In this document: piece after piece, positions 51,574 to 60,156 of the stretch
Layout of the letters: each line of letters begins with the position of its first letter
Position numbering within the stretch: position 1 is the first letter of the stretch
From: VRUE01 sp963764365
GTDB lineage: Bacteria; Actinomycetota; Thermoleophilia; Solirubrobacterales; 70-9
Assembly (NCBI GenBank): GCA_963764365.1
Contig: CAVXSI010000020.1
Coordinates: 1 to 64,000, forward strand
DNA length: 64,000 nucleotides
Direction of reading: 5' to 3'
Program-made: the position numbers and the translations under genes
The notes under the pieces: model-generated
The model's database searches: none
Told to the model about the DNA's origin: nothing
Seen by the model: only the letters and a program-made list of their open reading frames with translations

Positions 51574-51688
51574 GCGGGCAATTCCGGTAGGGGTGGAGCG
51601 TCTTGTACTTTTTTTGAAGCGCGGCCCTCGGACGGCAAGGGCCTGTCTTCAAAAAAAGTTAAGCGGAACCCCTACCGGAATTGCCCGC
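51574..51688. repeat. Long inverted-repeat element, copy E3
   Basis: 115 bp between convergent genes. The 21-bp arms (51574-51594, 51668-51688; they begin GCGGGCAATTCCGG) are perfect complements. The core is almost the same as E2: GGAGCGTCTTGTACTTTTT left, GTCTTCAAAAAAAGTTAAGC right. The outermost ~12 bases are unrelated to E2. Its last base is the first base of the mIHF stop codon. Confidence 0.88.
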
Positions 51689-52047
51689 TAGACCAGCGCC
51701 GTATTCTGCCCGTTCAGCGCGCTGGCCAGCAGCGCCCGCTGGCGCGGCGTCAGCGTCCCCAACCGCTTGTTCTCGCTCAGCGCCAGCGCCTGCAGCAGCT
51801 TGCGGGCGCGGGTGCGGCCCCAGCGCCGCTGGCTGGTCAGCAACTCGGCCAGGGTCATGCTCTCGGTTTCCCAGGGGCAGTCGCGGATCACCTCGGCGAC
51901 ATCGGCGTCGCCGCGGCCGATCGAGCGCTTCAGCTCCGCTCTGGCGAGCCGGACCCGGTTGGCGCGGGCCAGGGCCCGCATGTGCTGCGGGATCTGAACG
52001 GCGGAAGCGGTCGATGGGGCAGGGGCGATCGAAACTGCAGCATCCAC
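51688..52047 (-). CDS. mihF: Actinobacterial-type integration host factor (mIHF)
   Basis: 119 residues. 'AELKRSIGRGDADVAEVIRDCPWETESMTLAELLTSQRRWGRTRARKLLQALALSENKRLGTLTPRQRALLASAL' matches the mycobacterial/streptomycete IHF domain, a helix-two-turn-helix nucleoid protein that bends DNA without strict sequence preference and is essential in mycobacteria. It acts in chromosome organisation and phage integration. A strong ribosome-binding site (GGGAGGA) precedes the ATG. A -35/-10-like pair lies about 130 bases upstream. The 3' end touches inverted-repeat element E3. Confidence 0.93.
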   Translation of the reverse strand: MDAAVSIAPAPSTASAVQIPQHMRALARANRVRLARAELKRSIGRGDADVAEVIRDCPWETESMTLAELLTSQRRWGRTRARKLLQALALSENKRLGTLTPRQRALLASALNGQNTALV

Positions 52048-52175
52048 TGGGAGTCCTCCCTTATGGGTCGAAAAACTGGGTTATCTCTCTGCGCCGGCCG
52101 CCGGAGCGGCTCGAAGAGCGAATTCGCTCTACCGCCTCGCTGCCTCCTGTCCAGGCTGCGATCGGCGAAGGGGGC

Positions 52176-52205
52176 AAGCTACGCGCTCGGGGCGGTGGGC
52201 GTCAA
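52176..52205 (-). promoter_or_regulatory. Probable mihF promoter
   Basis: On the minus strand TTGACG (52205-52200) and TAGCTT (52181-52176) are separated by 18 bases, close to the housekeeping sigma consensus, and point toward mihF with a leader of about 120 bases. Confidence 0.45.
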
Positions 52206-52266
52206 CCCGCGGTCGGAAAAGTCACTCCGGGTCATCCGCTAAGAGCATCTTTTTCTCGAACGATGC

Positions 52267-52313
52267 GCCTTGTCCAGATCCGGACAAGGCCGAAACTACC
52301 CCCCACGGGGTAG
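52267..52313. terminator. Two hairpins in the 350-base gap between mihF and the oxoamine synthase
   Basis: GCCTTGTCC / GGACAAGGC (52267-52275, 52282-52290) and CTACCCC / GGGGTAG (52296-52302, 52307-52313). They lie about 85-130 bases beyond the stop of the oxoamine synthase gene and may terminate it. The second looks a little like a CsoR copper box, but no metal gene is nearby. Apart from these and the mihF promoter, nothing was seen in 52048-52397. Confidence 0.45.
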
Positions 52314-52397
52314 ATACGCCCCCGCCTCCTCTGCTCCCGTGAATCCCTGGCGGGTCGGACTTGGCAGGCGTCCACGCCCGCATCCGGGGCTGGCGGG

Positions 52398-53657
52398 TCA
52401 GTCTCTCCTGGGAAGTTCAGGGAAGTCTTGGATGGTCTTGCCGATTATCTCCAGCGCCCTATCCAGGTGCTGACGCTCGTGCGTTGCCATCAGGCTGGTC
52501 CGCAGCAGCGCGCCGCCGGGGGGGACCGCCGGGTGTATCGCCACGTTGGTGTAGACGCCGGCGTCGAACAGCGCCTTCCACAGCAGCACCGCCTGCCAGT
52601 CGTCGCCGACCATCACCGGCACGACGGGAGTTGTCGCCACGGTGCCGTCCGGCAGCGCCCCCGGCTCGACCACCCGCAGGCCAAGCTCGCGCAGTCCTTC
52701 GCGCAGGTACTCGGAGTTGCCGAGCAGCGCCCCGAACAGCCGCGGCCCGTCGGCTCGGATCACCCGCAGCGCCTCCAGCGCCGCGCCGATCGCCGCCGGC
52801 ACCGCTGAGGCGCTGAACATGAAGGCGCGGGCGGAGATCTTCAGGTACTCGATCACGTCGGCCGGGCCGGCGATGAAGCCGCCGCAGGAGGCGAGGCTCT
52901 TGGAGAACGTCCCCATCCGCAGGTCGACCTCGTCCTCGAGCCCGAACAGCTCACAGGCGCCCGCCCCGCGGGCGCCGAGCACGCCGACGCCGTGGGCCTC
53001 GTCGACCATCAGCCGCGCCCCGTGGGCCCGGCAGAGCTCGACCACGCGAGGCAGGTCGCAGACGTCGCCCTCCATCGAGAAGACGCCGTCGACGACGACC
53101 AGCACCCCGCCGCCGTCCTCCGCCGCCCGCTCCAGCATCTTCTCCAGCTTGTCCATCCGGTTGTGGCGGAAGGGGCGCAGCTTGGCGCCGGCGAGGCGGC
53201 AGCCGTCGAGGATCGAGGCGTGATCGCCGGCATCGCAGATCACCGTGTCGCCGGGCCCGAGGATCGTCCCGAGGCAGCCGACGTTCGCCTGGTAGCCGGT
53301 GGTGAAGACCAGCGCCTCCTCGGTCCGCATCCAGTCGGCGATCTCGCGCTCCAGGTCGACGTGCAGCGGCGTCGTGCCGTTCATGAAGCGGGACCCCGTC
53401 AGCGCGGTGCCGTAGTGCTCGAGCGCGTCGCGGGCCGCCTGCTTGACCCGCGGGTCGCCGGTCAGGCCGAGGTAGTTGTTGGAGCCGAGCATGATCACCT
53501 CGTGCCCCTCCATCTCCATCACCGGTCCGGCCTCGGACTCGATCAGGCGGAAGTAGGGGAGGAGGTCGTGCTCCTTGGCAGCTTCGAGCTGCTCGCGGCG
53601 GTCGTGGCTGCGGGCCTTCTCGAAGACGTCGACGGGGGCCTTGGCTATTTCGCTCAT
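52398..53657 (-). CDS. Alpha-oxoamine synthase (serine palmitoyltransferase/KBL/BioF family)
   Basis: 419 residues, PLP-dependent fold type I. 'MLGSNNYLGLTGDPRVKQAARDALEHYGTALTGSRFMNGTTPLH', 'DAGDHASILDGCRL', 'VVVDGVFSMEGDVCDL', 'LMVDEAHGVGVLG' and the PLP Lys in 'GTFSKSLASCGGF' are intact. The family condenses an amino acid with an acyl-CoA: glycine (KBL), alanine (BioF) or serine (SPT). No bio or tdh gene is nearby, and the divergent GNAT-like neighbour favours a lipid role. ATG at 53657 (MSEIAK) is preferred; an open frame extends further upstream into the short divergent spacer. Confidence 0.9.
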   Translation of the reverse strand: MSEIAKAPVDVFEKARSHDRREQLEAAKEHDLLPYFRLIESEAGPVMEMEGHEVIMLGSNNYLGLTGDPRVKQAARDALEHYGTALTGSRFMNGTTPLHVDLEREIADWMRTEEALVFTTGYQANVGCLGTILGPGDTVICDAGDHASILDGCRLAGAKLRPFRHNRMDKLEKMLERAAEDGGGVLVVVDGVFSMEGDVCDLPRVVELCRAHGARLMVDEAHGVGVLGARGAGACELFGLEDEVDLRMGTFSKSLASCGGFIAGPADVIEYLKISARAFMFSASAVPAAIGAALEALRVIRADGPRLFGALLGNSEYLREGLRELGLRVVEPGALPDGTVATTPVVPVMVGDDWQAVLLWKALFDAGVYTNVAIHPAVPPGGALLRTSLMATHERQHLDRALEIIGKTIQDFPELPRRD

Positions 53658-53682
53658 GCCGGAAGTGTAGGTTCCGGCTCCC

Positions 53683-54816
53683 ATGGCAGAGGTGTCGATC
53701 CGGCCGGTGAGCACGCGGGGCGAGCTGAAGCGCTTCGTTGACCTGCCCTACCGCCTGCACGCCGGGACGCCGTGGATCCCGCCGCTGCGGCTGGAGCGGC
53801 GCCTGTTCCTCAACCGCCGCCTCAACCCCTACTTCAAGCACGGCGAGGCCGAGTACTTCCTCGCCTGGCGCGGCGAGCGGGTGGTCGGCCGGGCGACGGC
53901 GCAGATCGACCACGCCTTCAACGAGTTCCACGAAAGCCGCTGGGGCATGTTCGGCTTCCTCGAGCTGGAGGACGACGAGGAGGCGCTGGCGGCCCTGCTC
54001 GGCGCCGCCGAGGGCTGGCTGCGGCAGCGCGGCTGCGACCGCATGGTCGGCCCGATGGACTTCTCGATGAACGAGGAGAGCGGGGTGCTGATCGAGGGCT
54101 TCGAGCTCGACCCGATGATCCGCCAGCCCTGGCACCCGCCCTACTACCAGCGCCTCTGCGAGGGGGCCGGCCTGGAGAAGGCGATGGATCTCTACTCGTG
54201 GGAGCTGGATATCGGCGACCGCAAGGACATGCTGCCGGTCCTCTTCGAGCTCGACAAGGCGGCACGCGACGAGCACGGAGTGACGATCCGCAGGATGTCG
54301 CGGCGCCACCTGCGGCGCGAGATGGACGGCTTCGCCGAGATCTACAACGCCGCCTGGGCCGGGAACTGGGGCTTCGTCCCCTATTCGAAGACCGACCTCG
54401 ACGCCTACACGCTCGACATGCACCTGGTCTTCAACCGCGATTGGTTCATGGTCGCCGAGAAGGACGGCGAGACGATCGCGATCGCGATCACCCTGCCCGA
54501 CGTCAACCAGGTGCTGAAGAAGATGAAGGGGCGGCTGCTGCCATTCGGCTGGTGGCGCTACCTGAACCGCAACCGCACCTGTGACCGGGTCCGCGTCGGC
54601 TTCCTCGGGGTCAAGCCCGAGCACCAGCACACTGGCGTCGCCGCCGCCCTCTACGTCGAGCACTTCGACACCGCCGCCCGCACGCGGCAGAAAGGCGGCG
54701 AGGCGGGCTGGATCCTCGAGACCAACGAGGCGATGAACCGCGGCCTGGAAGCGATGAGCGCGGAGATGGTGAAGAAGTACCGGGTCTACGAGAAGGTCAT
54801 TCAGCCGGTCAGCTAA
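53683..54816 (+). CDS. GNAT-like acyltransferase family protein (YghO-like)
   Basis: 377 residues. 'YRLHAGTPWIPPLRLERRLFLNRRLNPYFKHGEAEYFLAWRGERVVGRATAQIDHAFNEFHESRWGMFGFLE' and 'VGPMDFSMNEESGVLIEGFELDPMIRQPWHPPYYQRLCEGAGLEKAMDLYSWEL' are the hallmarks of a large GNAT-like family; 'VGFLGVKPEHQHTGVAAALYVE' is the acyl-CoA-binding turn. Some members sit beside serine palmitoyltransferase-like genes, and bacterial ceramide synthase is a GNAT-like enzyme. The start lies only 25 bases from the divergent oxoamine synthase ATG, implying shared control. Confidence 0.8.
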   Translation: MAEVSIRPVSTRGELKRFVDLPYRLHAGTPWIPPLRLERRLFLNRRLNPYFKHGEAEYFLAWRGERVVGRATAQIDHAFNEFHESRWGMFGFLELEDDEEALAALLGAAEGWLRQRGCDRMVGPMDFSMNEESGVLIEGFELDPMIRQPWHPPYYQRLCEGAGLEKAMDLYSWELDIGDRKDMLPVLFELDKAARDEHGVTIRRMSRRHLRREMDGFAEIYNAAWAGNWGFVPYSKTDLDAYTLDMHLVFNRDWFMVAEKDGETIAIAITLPDVNQVLKKMKGRLLPFGWWRYLNRNRTCDRVRVGFLGVKPEHQHTGVAAALYVEHFDTAARTRQKGGEAGWILETNEAMNRGLEAMSAEMVKKYRVYEKVIQPVS

Positions 54817-54875
54817 GGGCGCAGTTTCCGGCTTTGTCGTCGGATCGGGCTGCTCGCATCGCTACAGTCGGCCGG

Positions 54876-55139
54876 GTGAGCGAGTTTGAGCTTGAGCCGG
54901 TTCGAGTCCGCGTCTTGGAGCGGCAGGTGACGAGCGTGCCGGCCCTTCGCAGTGAGGCGCGGAGCGCCGCGATCGCCGCCGTGGGGGGCGTGCTGGCCGG
55001 GGCCGCGACGGTGGCTACGGTGCGGGCGGTGAGCGCCGCGACGAAGCGGTCGGGAGGGCTGCTGCCGCGCCGGAACCGCCAGCCGAAGGTCGTGGCGAGT
55101 CGCTCTTTCCTGGTTGACGTGCACCTGCTCGGCAGGTGA
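54876..55139 (+). CDS. Small protein of unknown function
   Basis: About 87 residues from GTG 54876. 'SEFELEPVRVRVLERQ' then an Ala/Val-rich stretch ('AAIAAVGGVLAGAATVATVRAVSAA') that could be a weak membrane or amphipathic helix, and a basic end. The stop overlaps the GTG of the glycosylase gene (GTGA), suggesting real translation. No family recognised. Confidence 0.55.
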   Translation: MSEFELEPVRVRVLERQVTSVPALRSEARSAAIAAVGGVLAGAATVATVRAVSAATKRSGGLLPRRNRQPKVVASRSFLVDVHLLGR

Positions 55140-56038
55140 AGAGCTTCGAAGTAGAGGTGCGGCCCCCCTCTCCCTACCGTCTTCCCGCATCCGGCGGCGA
55201 GGATCGGGTGATGCGGATCGACGGCGGCGTCGCCACGCGGCTGCTGCACGCCGGCGGTAGCCCGGTGCTTGTGCGGGCCTGGCAGTCCGCCGGCGGCCGG
55301 GTTCGCTTCCGCGCCGAGCCGGTCGACCCCGAGGCGCTGACGCCGCCGCGCTCGCTGCCGTTCGAGCCCGGTCGCCCCGCCGGCCCGGAGGAGTTGGAGC
55401 GGGCGCTGGCGCGGCTGCGCTTCGCGCTCGGCGTCGACGACGACCTCGGCGAGTTCTTCCGCGCCTTCCGCCGCGACCCGCTGCTCGGGCCGCTGCTGCG
55501 CCGCCGGCCCTGGTTGCGCCCGCGCCGCCGTCCGTGGCCCTGGGAGGCGCTCGCCTGGGCAATCGTCAAGCAGCTGATCGAGAGCGGCCGCGCGGCGACG
55601 ATCCAGCGCCGCCTCGTCGGCCGCTGGGGCTCGCGCCTCGGCGCCGACTCCCGCGCCCTGCGCGACGTCCCCGACGCGGCGACGATCGCCGGGCGGGCGC
55701 CGGCGGAAATCGAGCAACTCGGGCTCTCGCCGGCGCGCTCGATCGCCCTCCGCGCGGTCGCCCGCCAGATCGCCGCCGGCCGCTGCGACCCGGCCGAGCC
55801 GGGCGCCGACCGGCGACTGCTGGCGGTGCCGGAGGTCGGCCCCTGGACGGTGCAGTGCCTCGGCCTCTTCGGCCGCGGCGATCCCGACTCGCTGCCGGCC
55901 GGCGACCTGATGTACCTGAAGCTGGTCGGCCGCCTCGCCCGGCTCGGCCGCCGCGCGACCGTCGAGGAGGTCGAGGAGTTCTACGCGCCCTACGCGCCGT
56001 TCCGCGGCCTCGCCGGTGCCTGGACGGCTGGCATCTGA
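55136..56038 (+). CDS. AlkA-like DNA-3-methyladenine glycosylase (HhH-GPD)
   Basis: 300 residues. An AlkA_N-like beta domain (1-80) precedes an HhH-GPD domain: 'WEALAWAIVKQLIESGRAATIQRRLVGRWG', helix-hairpin-helix 'LLAVPEVGPWTVQCLGLFGRGDPDSLPAGDLMYLKLVG', where the Asp in 'AGDLMYLK' corresponds to the catalytic aspartate. It removes alkylated purines in base-excision repair. No FeS cluster cysteines. GTG 55136 overlaps the upstream stop. Confidence 0.88.
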   Translation: MKSFEVEVRPPSPYRLPASGGEDRVMRIDGGVATRLLHAGGSPVLVRAWQSAGGRVRFRAEPVDPEALTPPRSLPFEPGRPAGPEELERALARLRFALGVDDDLGEFFRAFRRDPLLGPLLRRRPWLRPRRRPWPWEALAWAIVKQLIESGRAATIQRRLVGRWGSRLGADSRALRDVPDAATIAGRAPAEIEQLGLSPARSIALRAVARQIAAGRCDPAEPGADRRLLAVPEVGPWTVQCLGLFGRGDPDSLPAGDLMYLKLVGRLARLGRRATVEEVEEFYAPYAPFRGLAGAWTAGI

Positions 56039-56082
56039 CGTCTGCCGATCAAGGAACCCCGTCCGCGGTCGATAAGTCCGCG

Positions 56083-58371
56083 ATGGAACAACTGGAACGC
56101 GGCGACGGCTGGCCGGACCGGGTAAGCGAGTTCCTCGACGAGATCTCCTCGGCGAAGGACGAATACCGGCGCCTGGTCGAGCGCCTGCCGGCGATCGTCT
56201 ACGCCTGTGAGCGGGGCGAGCGCGGGCGCTGGCGCTACGTCAGCCCGCAGATCGAGGAGATTCTCGGCTACAGCCCCGAGGAGTGGATGGCGGACCCCGG
56301 CCTCTGGGCGCAGCAGGTCCACCCCGAGGATCGCGAGCGGGCGCTCGAGCAGGAGACCCGCAAGCTCGCCGGGGGCGGCGGGCCGCCGATCGACTACCGG
56401 ATGATCACCCGCGAGGGCAACGTCGTCTGGATCCTCGACGAGGCCGTGCTGGAGCCGGACGAGCGCGGCACCCAGGTCTGGCACGGGGTCCTGTACGACA
56501 TCACCGAGCGCAAGATCGTCGAGCAGGAGCTGCGCCGGGCCGCCGCCCAGCAGGCGGCCGTGGCGCTGCTCGGGCGCCAGGCCCTGCAGGACGGCGACCC
56601 GAGTCGCCTGCGGGCCCGCGCCACGGCGCTGATGACCGAGATCGAGGGGGTCGAGGCGGCCTGCGTCTGGGAGGCCGGTCGCGAGGGACGGCGACTGCAT
56701 CTGCGGGCCGGGCTCGAGGGCCAGTCGCCCGGCGCCGAGCGGCGCGCCTCGGCCGCTCGCGACTCCCACGCCGGCGCGTCGCTGGAGTCGGGCCTGCACG
56801 TGATCGTCGACGACTGGTCCTCGGAGCGGCGCTTCTCGATGCCGCCGGCCCTGCGCGCGCTCGGCGTCCGCAGCAGCCTCGCGGTGCCGATCGCCGGCAC
56901 CGAGCGCCCGTTCGGCATCCTCGACATCCACTCGACGGAGCCGAGCCGCTTCACCCCGCAGGACGTCCACTTCGTCCAGGCCTCGGCCAACGTGCTCGCC
57001 GACGCCTTCGAGCGCCACACCGCCGACGAGGTGCTGCGCCACCGGGTCCTGCACGACTCGCTGACCGGCCTGCCCAACCGGCTCAGCTTCATCGACTCGC
57101 TCGGCGACGCGCTGCGGCGCGGCACCGCCTCCGGCTCGCCGGTCGGCATCCTCTTCCTCGACCTCGACCACTTCAAGCTGATCAACGACAGCATCGGCCA
57201 CCACGCCGGCGACGATCTGCTGCGGGCGGTGGCGCCGCGCCTGCGCGAGCACCTGCGCCCCGGCGACATCGTCGCCCGCTTCGGCGGCGACGAGTTCGGG
57301 ATCCTGGTCGATCGGCTGGCCGACGAGGACGAGGCCCTGGCGATCGCCGACCGCGTCGCCGGCGCCTTCGCCGAGCCCTACTCGACGGGTGGCGCCGACC
57401 ACTTCGTCACCGCCAGCGTCGGCGTCGCGGTGGCGCGGCCGGCCGGCCGCGAGCCGGTCGACGCGGAGATGCTGATCCGCGACGCCGACGCGGCGATGTA
57501 CCGGGCCAAGGAGCGAGGCCGCGGGCGCTGCGAGCTGTTCGACGCCGAGATGCGGGCGCGGGCCGTGCGCCGGCTCGAGGTCGAGCGCGAGCTGCGTCAC
57601 GCGCTCGAGCGCGACGAGCTCGAGCTGCACTACCAGCCGGTCGTGGCACTCGGCAGCGGCGAGATCGTCGGCCTCGAGGCGCTGGTGCGCTGGCAGCACC
57701 CCGAGCGCGGCGTGCTCGACCCCGGCGAGTTCGTCTCGATCGCCGAGGACAGCGGCCTGATCGAGCCGATCGGCCGCTGGGTGCAGGACACCGCCTGCCG
57801 CCAGGCGCTCGGCTGGCACGCGCTGCAACCGGACAGGCGGCCGCTCGACATCTCGGTCAACCTCTCGGCCCACCAGGTGGCCCACCGCGATCTCGCCGCC
57901 TCCGTCGCCGAGATCCTCACCCGCACGGGGCTCGAGCCGGTCAACCTGCGGCTGGAGATCACCGAGAGCTCGCTGGTCGAGGAGTCCGCGACCGCGACGG
58001 CGACCCTGGAGGAGCTGAGCGAGCTCGGCGTGCGGCTCGTGCTCGACGACTTCGGCACCGGCTACTCCTCGCTCGCCTACCTCAGCCGCTTCCCCTTCGA
58101 CGCCCTGAAGGTCGACCGCTCGTTCGTCGACGGGCTGGGGATCGAGCAGGAGCGCACGGCGATCGTCGAGGCGGTGATCGGGATGGCGCGGGCGCTCTCG
58201 CTCGACGCGATCGCCGAGGGAGTCGAGAACGAGGCCCAGCTCTCGGAGCTGCGGCGGCTCGGCTGCGACTACGCGCAGGGCCACCTCTTCTCGCGCCCGC
58301 TGGCGCCGCAGAAGGTGACCGCGCTGCTGCGCGAGGGCAGCTTCGAGCTACTTGGGGACGCCGCCCGGTAG
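56083..58371 (+). CDS. PAS-GAF-GGDEF-EAL cyclic-di-GMP protein
   Basis: 762 residues. PAS with PAC about 30-150 ('RWRYVSPQIEEILGYSPEEWM', 'GVLYDITERKIVEQE'), GAF about 165-325, GGDEF about 335-495 with intact 'RFGGDEFG' near residue 400 and a correctly spaced inhibitory RxxD ('RPGD', five residues before GGDEF), EAL about 510-755 with 'EALVRWQHPERG', 'LEITESSLVE', 'LDDFGTGYSSLAYL' and 'EGVENEAQL'. Both catalytic sets look functional, so it may make and degrade c-di-GMP under a sensory input. No membrane segment. It overlaps the convergent substrate-binding protein gene by 24 bases. Confidence 0.95.
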   Translation: MEQLERGDGWPDRVSEFLDEISSAKDEYRRLVERLPAIVYACERGERGRWRYVSPQIEEILGYSPEEWMADPGLWAQQVHPEDRERALEQETRKLAGGGGPPIDYRMITREGNVVWILDEAVLEPDERGTQVWHGVLYDITERKIVEQELRRAAAQQAAVALLGRQALQDGDPSRLRARATALMTEIEGVEAACVWEAGREGRRLHLRAGLEGQSPGAERRASAARDSHAGASLESGLHVIVDDWSSERRFSMPPALRALGVRSSLAVPIAGTERPFGILDIHSTEPSRFTPQDVHFVQASANVLADAFERHTADEVLRHRVLHDSLTGLPNRLSFIDSLGDALRRGTASGSPVGILFLDLDHFKLINDSIGHHAGDDLLRAVAPRLREHLRPGDIVARFGGDEFGILVDRLADEDEALAIADRVAGAFAEPYSTGGADHFVTASVGVAVARPAGREPVDAEMLIRDADAAMYRAKERGRGRCELFDAEMRARAVRRLEVERELRHALERDELELHYQPVVALGSGEIVGLEALVRWQHPERGVLDPGEFVSIAEDSGLIEPIGRWVQDTACRQALGWHALQPDRRPLDISVNLSAHQVAHRDLAASVAEILTRTGLEPVNLRLEITESSLVEESATATATLEELSELGVRLVLDDFGTGYSSLAYLSRFPFDALKVDRSFVDGLGIEQERTAIVEAVIGMARALSLDAIAEGVENEAQLSELRRLGCDYAQGHLFSRPLAPQKVTALLREGSFELLGDAAR

Positions 58372-59352
58372 GTATTCGTCGGTCAGCGCTTCGCTCGGCG
58401 CGATCGGCTTCGAGATCAGCTCGTTCGCCCGCATCCAGGCGATGAAGCGGCCCCAGGCCGAGGCGTCCATCTCGCCGCCGGCCGAGAGCAGCGGCAGGGT
58501 CGCCTTCACCTCGGCTTCGGTCAGCTTCGGGTCGAGGTCGCTGTTCGCTTCGAGCAGCGCCTTGGTCGTCGCCCCCGGGCTCTTCGTCGCGGCGGCGGTG
58601 CCGCGGGCGAGTGCGGCGAGGAAGAGGCGGATCGGTTCCGGGTCTTCCTCCAGTCGCTGTCGCTTGGCGACCAGGACCAGCTCGTCGTAGGTCGGGACGC
58701 CGAGCCTGTCGACCGGGGTGACCACCGGTTCCTTGCCGCGCAGCCGCAGGTCGACCCCCTCGACGTTGCGGAAGCCGCCGAGCATCGCCTGGGCGCGGCC
58801 GCCGACGATCGCAGGCAGCAGGCCGTAGCCGACGTTGACCGTGCTGACGTCGGAGGGGGAGAGGCCGGCGCGGCCGAGGATCGTCTTCAGGTAGGCGTCC
58901 TGGTAGGGGATGCCGGCGGTCGCGATCGTCTTCCCGCGCAGGCCGGCGATGCCGCCGATCTTCGACTTCTTCAGCCAGATCATCGAGGTCAGCGGCCGAT
59001 CGACGATTGCGCCGACGGCGACCACGTCGAGCCCCTGGTTGCGGGCCAGCAGCACCTCCGGCTCGTAGGAGATCGCCAGGTCGGTGCGGCCGGCGGCGAC
59101 TTCCTTGATCGGCGCCGCCGGGTCCGAGGGCGTGTGGACCGAGACGTCGAGCCCCGCTTCTTCGAAGTAGCCGAGCTTCTGCGCCATGTAGACGCCGGCG
59201 TGGTCGGGGTTGGGGTAGAAGTCGAGCGTCAGGCCGAGCGGCTGCTTTTCGCCGCCGCCCTCCTTGCTCTTTTCCCCGCACGCCGCGAGCGCCAGGGCGA
59301 GCGCAAGCACGGCCAGGGCGGCGGCGATCGCCGGCAGTCGGGAGCGCTTCAT
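58348..59352 (-). CDS. ABC transporter substrate-binding lipoprotein (NMT1/THI5-like)
   Basis: 334 residues. Lipobox 'LALAAC' (Cys about 25), then the NMT1/ThiY fold: 'LTLDFYPNPDHAGVYMAQKLGYFEEAGLDVSVHTPSDPAAPIKEVAAGRTDLAISYEPEVLLARNQGLDVVAVGAIVDRPL'. This group binds thiamine pyrimidine precursors, but close relatives bind sulfonates, nitrate or bicarbonate, so the ligand is open. First of three importer genes on the minus strand in position order; in transcription order it is last. Glutamates are mostly GAA. Confidence 0.88.
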   Translation of the reverse strand: MKRSRLPAIAAALAVLALALALAACGEKSKEGGGEKQPLGLTLDFYPNPDHAGVYMAQKLGYFEEAGLDVSVHTPSDPAAPIKEVAAGRTDLAISYEPEVLLARNQGLDVVAVGAIVDRPLTSMIWLKKSKIGGIAGLRGKTIATAGIPYQDAYLKTILGRAGLSPSDVSTVNVGYGLLPAIVGGRAQAMLGGFRNVEGVDLRLRGKEPVVTPVDRLGVPTYDELVLVAKRQRLEEDPEPIRLFLAALARGTAAATKSPGATTKALLEANSDLDPKLTEAEVKATLPLLSAGGEMDASAWGRFIAWMRANELISKPIAPSEALTDEYLPGGVPK

Positions 59353-59362
59353 CCCCTGCTTT

Positions 59363-60149
59363 CTATCGCCAAGTGACGATGCGCCGCTCTGCGAGGGCGA
59401 GAAGGGCGAAGAGCGCGATCGCGATCGCGGCGAGCACGGCAGCCGCCGCGAACATCCGCGACGTCTCCAGCTGGGCGTTGTCCTGGAGGATCAGATGCCC
59501 GAGGCCGGAGTCCGCGCCCACCCACTCGCCGAACACGGCCCCGATCGGAGCGAAGGTCGCCGCGATCCTGGCGCCGCTGAAGACGTACGGCAGCGCCGAC
59601 GGAGCTTCGACCCGCCGCAGCACCTGCAACCGGGAAGCGTCGAGCGTGCGCATCATCTTCGTCGCCTCGGGGTCGACCGAGCGCAGCCCGTCGACCGTGT
59701 TGACGGCGATCGGGAAGAAGCAGAGGAGGGCGACGACGGCCAGCTTCGGGCCGATCCCGTAGCCGAACCAGACGACGAGGATCGGCGCGACGACGATGAT
59801 CGGGATCGCCTGCGAGCCGACCATCAGCGGGTAGAAGGCGAGGCGCAGTGTCTCCGAGAGCCGCATCAGCACCGCGAAGGCGAGCCCCGCGGCCAGCCCG
59901 CAGAGGAAGCCGAGCAGGATCTCCTGCAGGGTCACCCAGGCGTTTTCGGCGAGCAGCGAGCGGTTGTCCCACAGCGAGGAGGCGATTTCCGCCGGCGAGG
60001 GGACGAGGAAGCTTTCGAGGTTGAGCACGTCGGCGAGCGCGCCGCTGGCGCGCGGCAACCTGCCAGGCGCCGATCAGCGCGGCGAGCACCAGCAGCGGCA
60101 GCCCCCAACGCCTCACCGCGAGCCCCGCCGTGACGAGTTGTTCTCGCAT
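59363..60149 (-). CDS. ABC transporter permease (SsuC/ThiX type), frameshifted near 60052
   Basis: About 262 residues if bridged. The ATG at 60149 starts 'MREQLVTAGLAVRRWGLPLLVLAALIGAWQVAAR' (first helix); the rest, 'ASGALADVLNLESFLVPSPAEIASSLWDN...', is in another frame up to 59363 (open from 60058). The break is in a GC-repeat, consistent with loss of one GC dinucleotide. The remaining five helices and the EAA loop ('SVDPEATKMMRTLDASRLQVLRRVEAPSALPYVFSGARIA') are normal. Either the importer is disabled or this is an assembly error. Confidence 0.8.
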
Positions 60150-60156
60150 AGCGACA

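Noticed and set aside
52296..52313. CsoR-type copper operator (CTACCCC / GGGGTAG)
   Set aside because: No copper or CsoR gene nearby; the palindrome fits better as a 3' hairpin of the oxoamine synthase gene.
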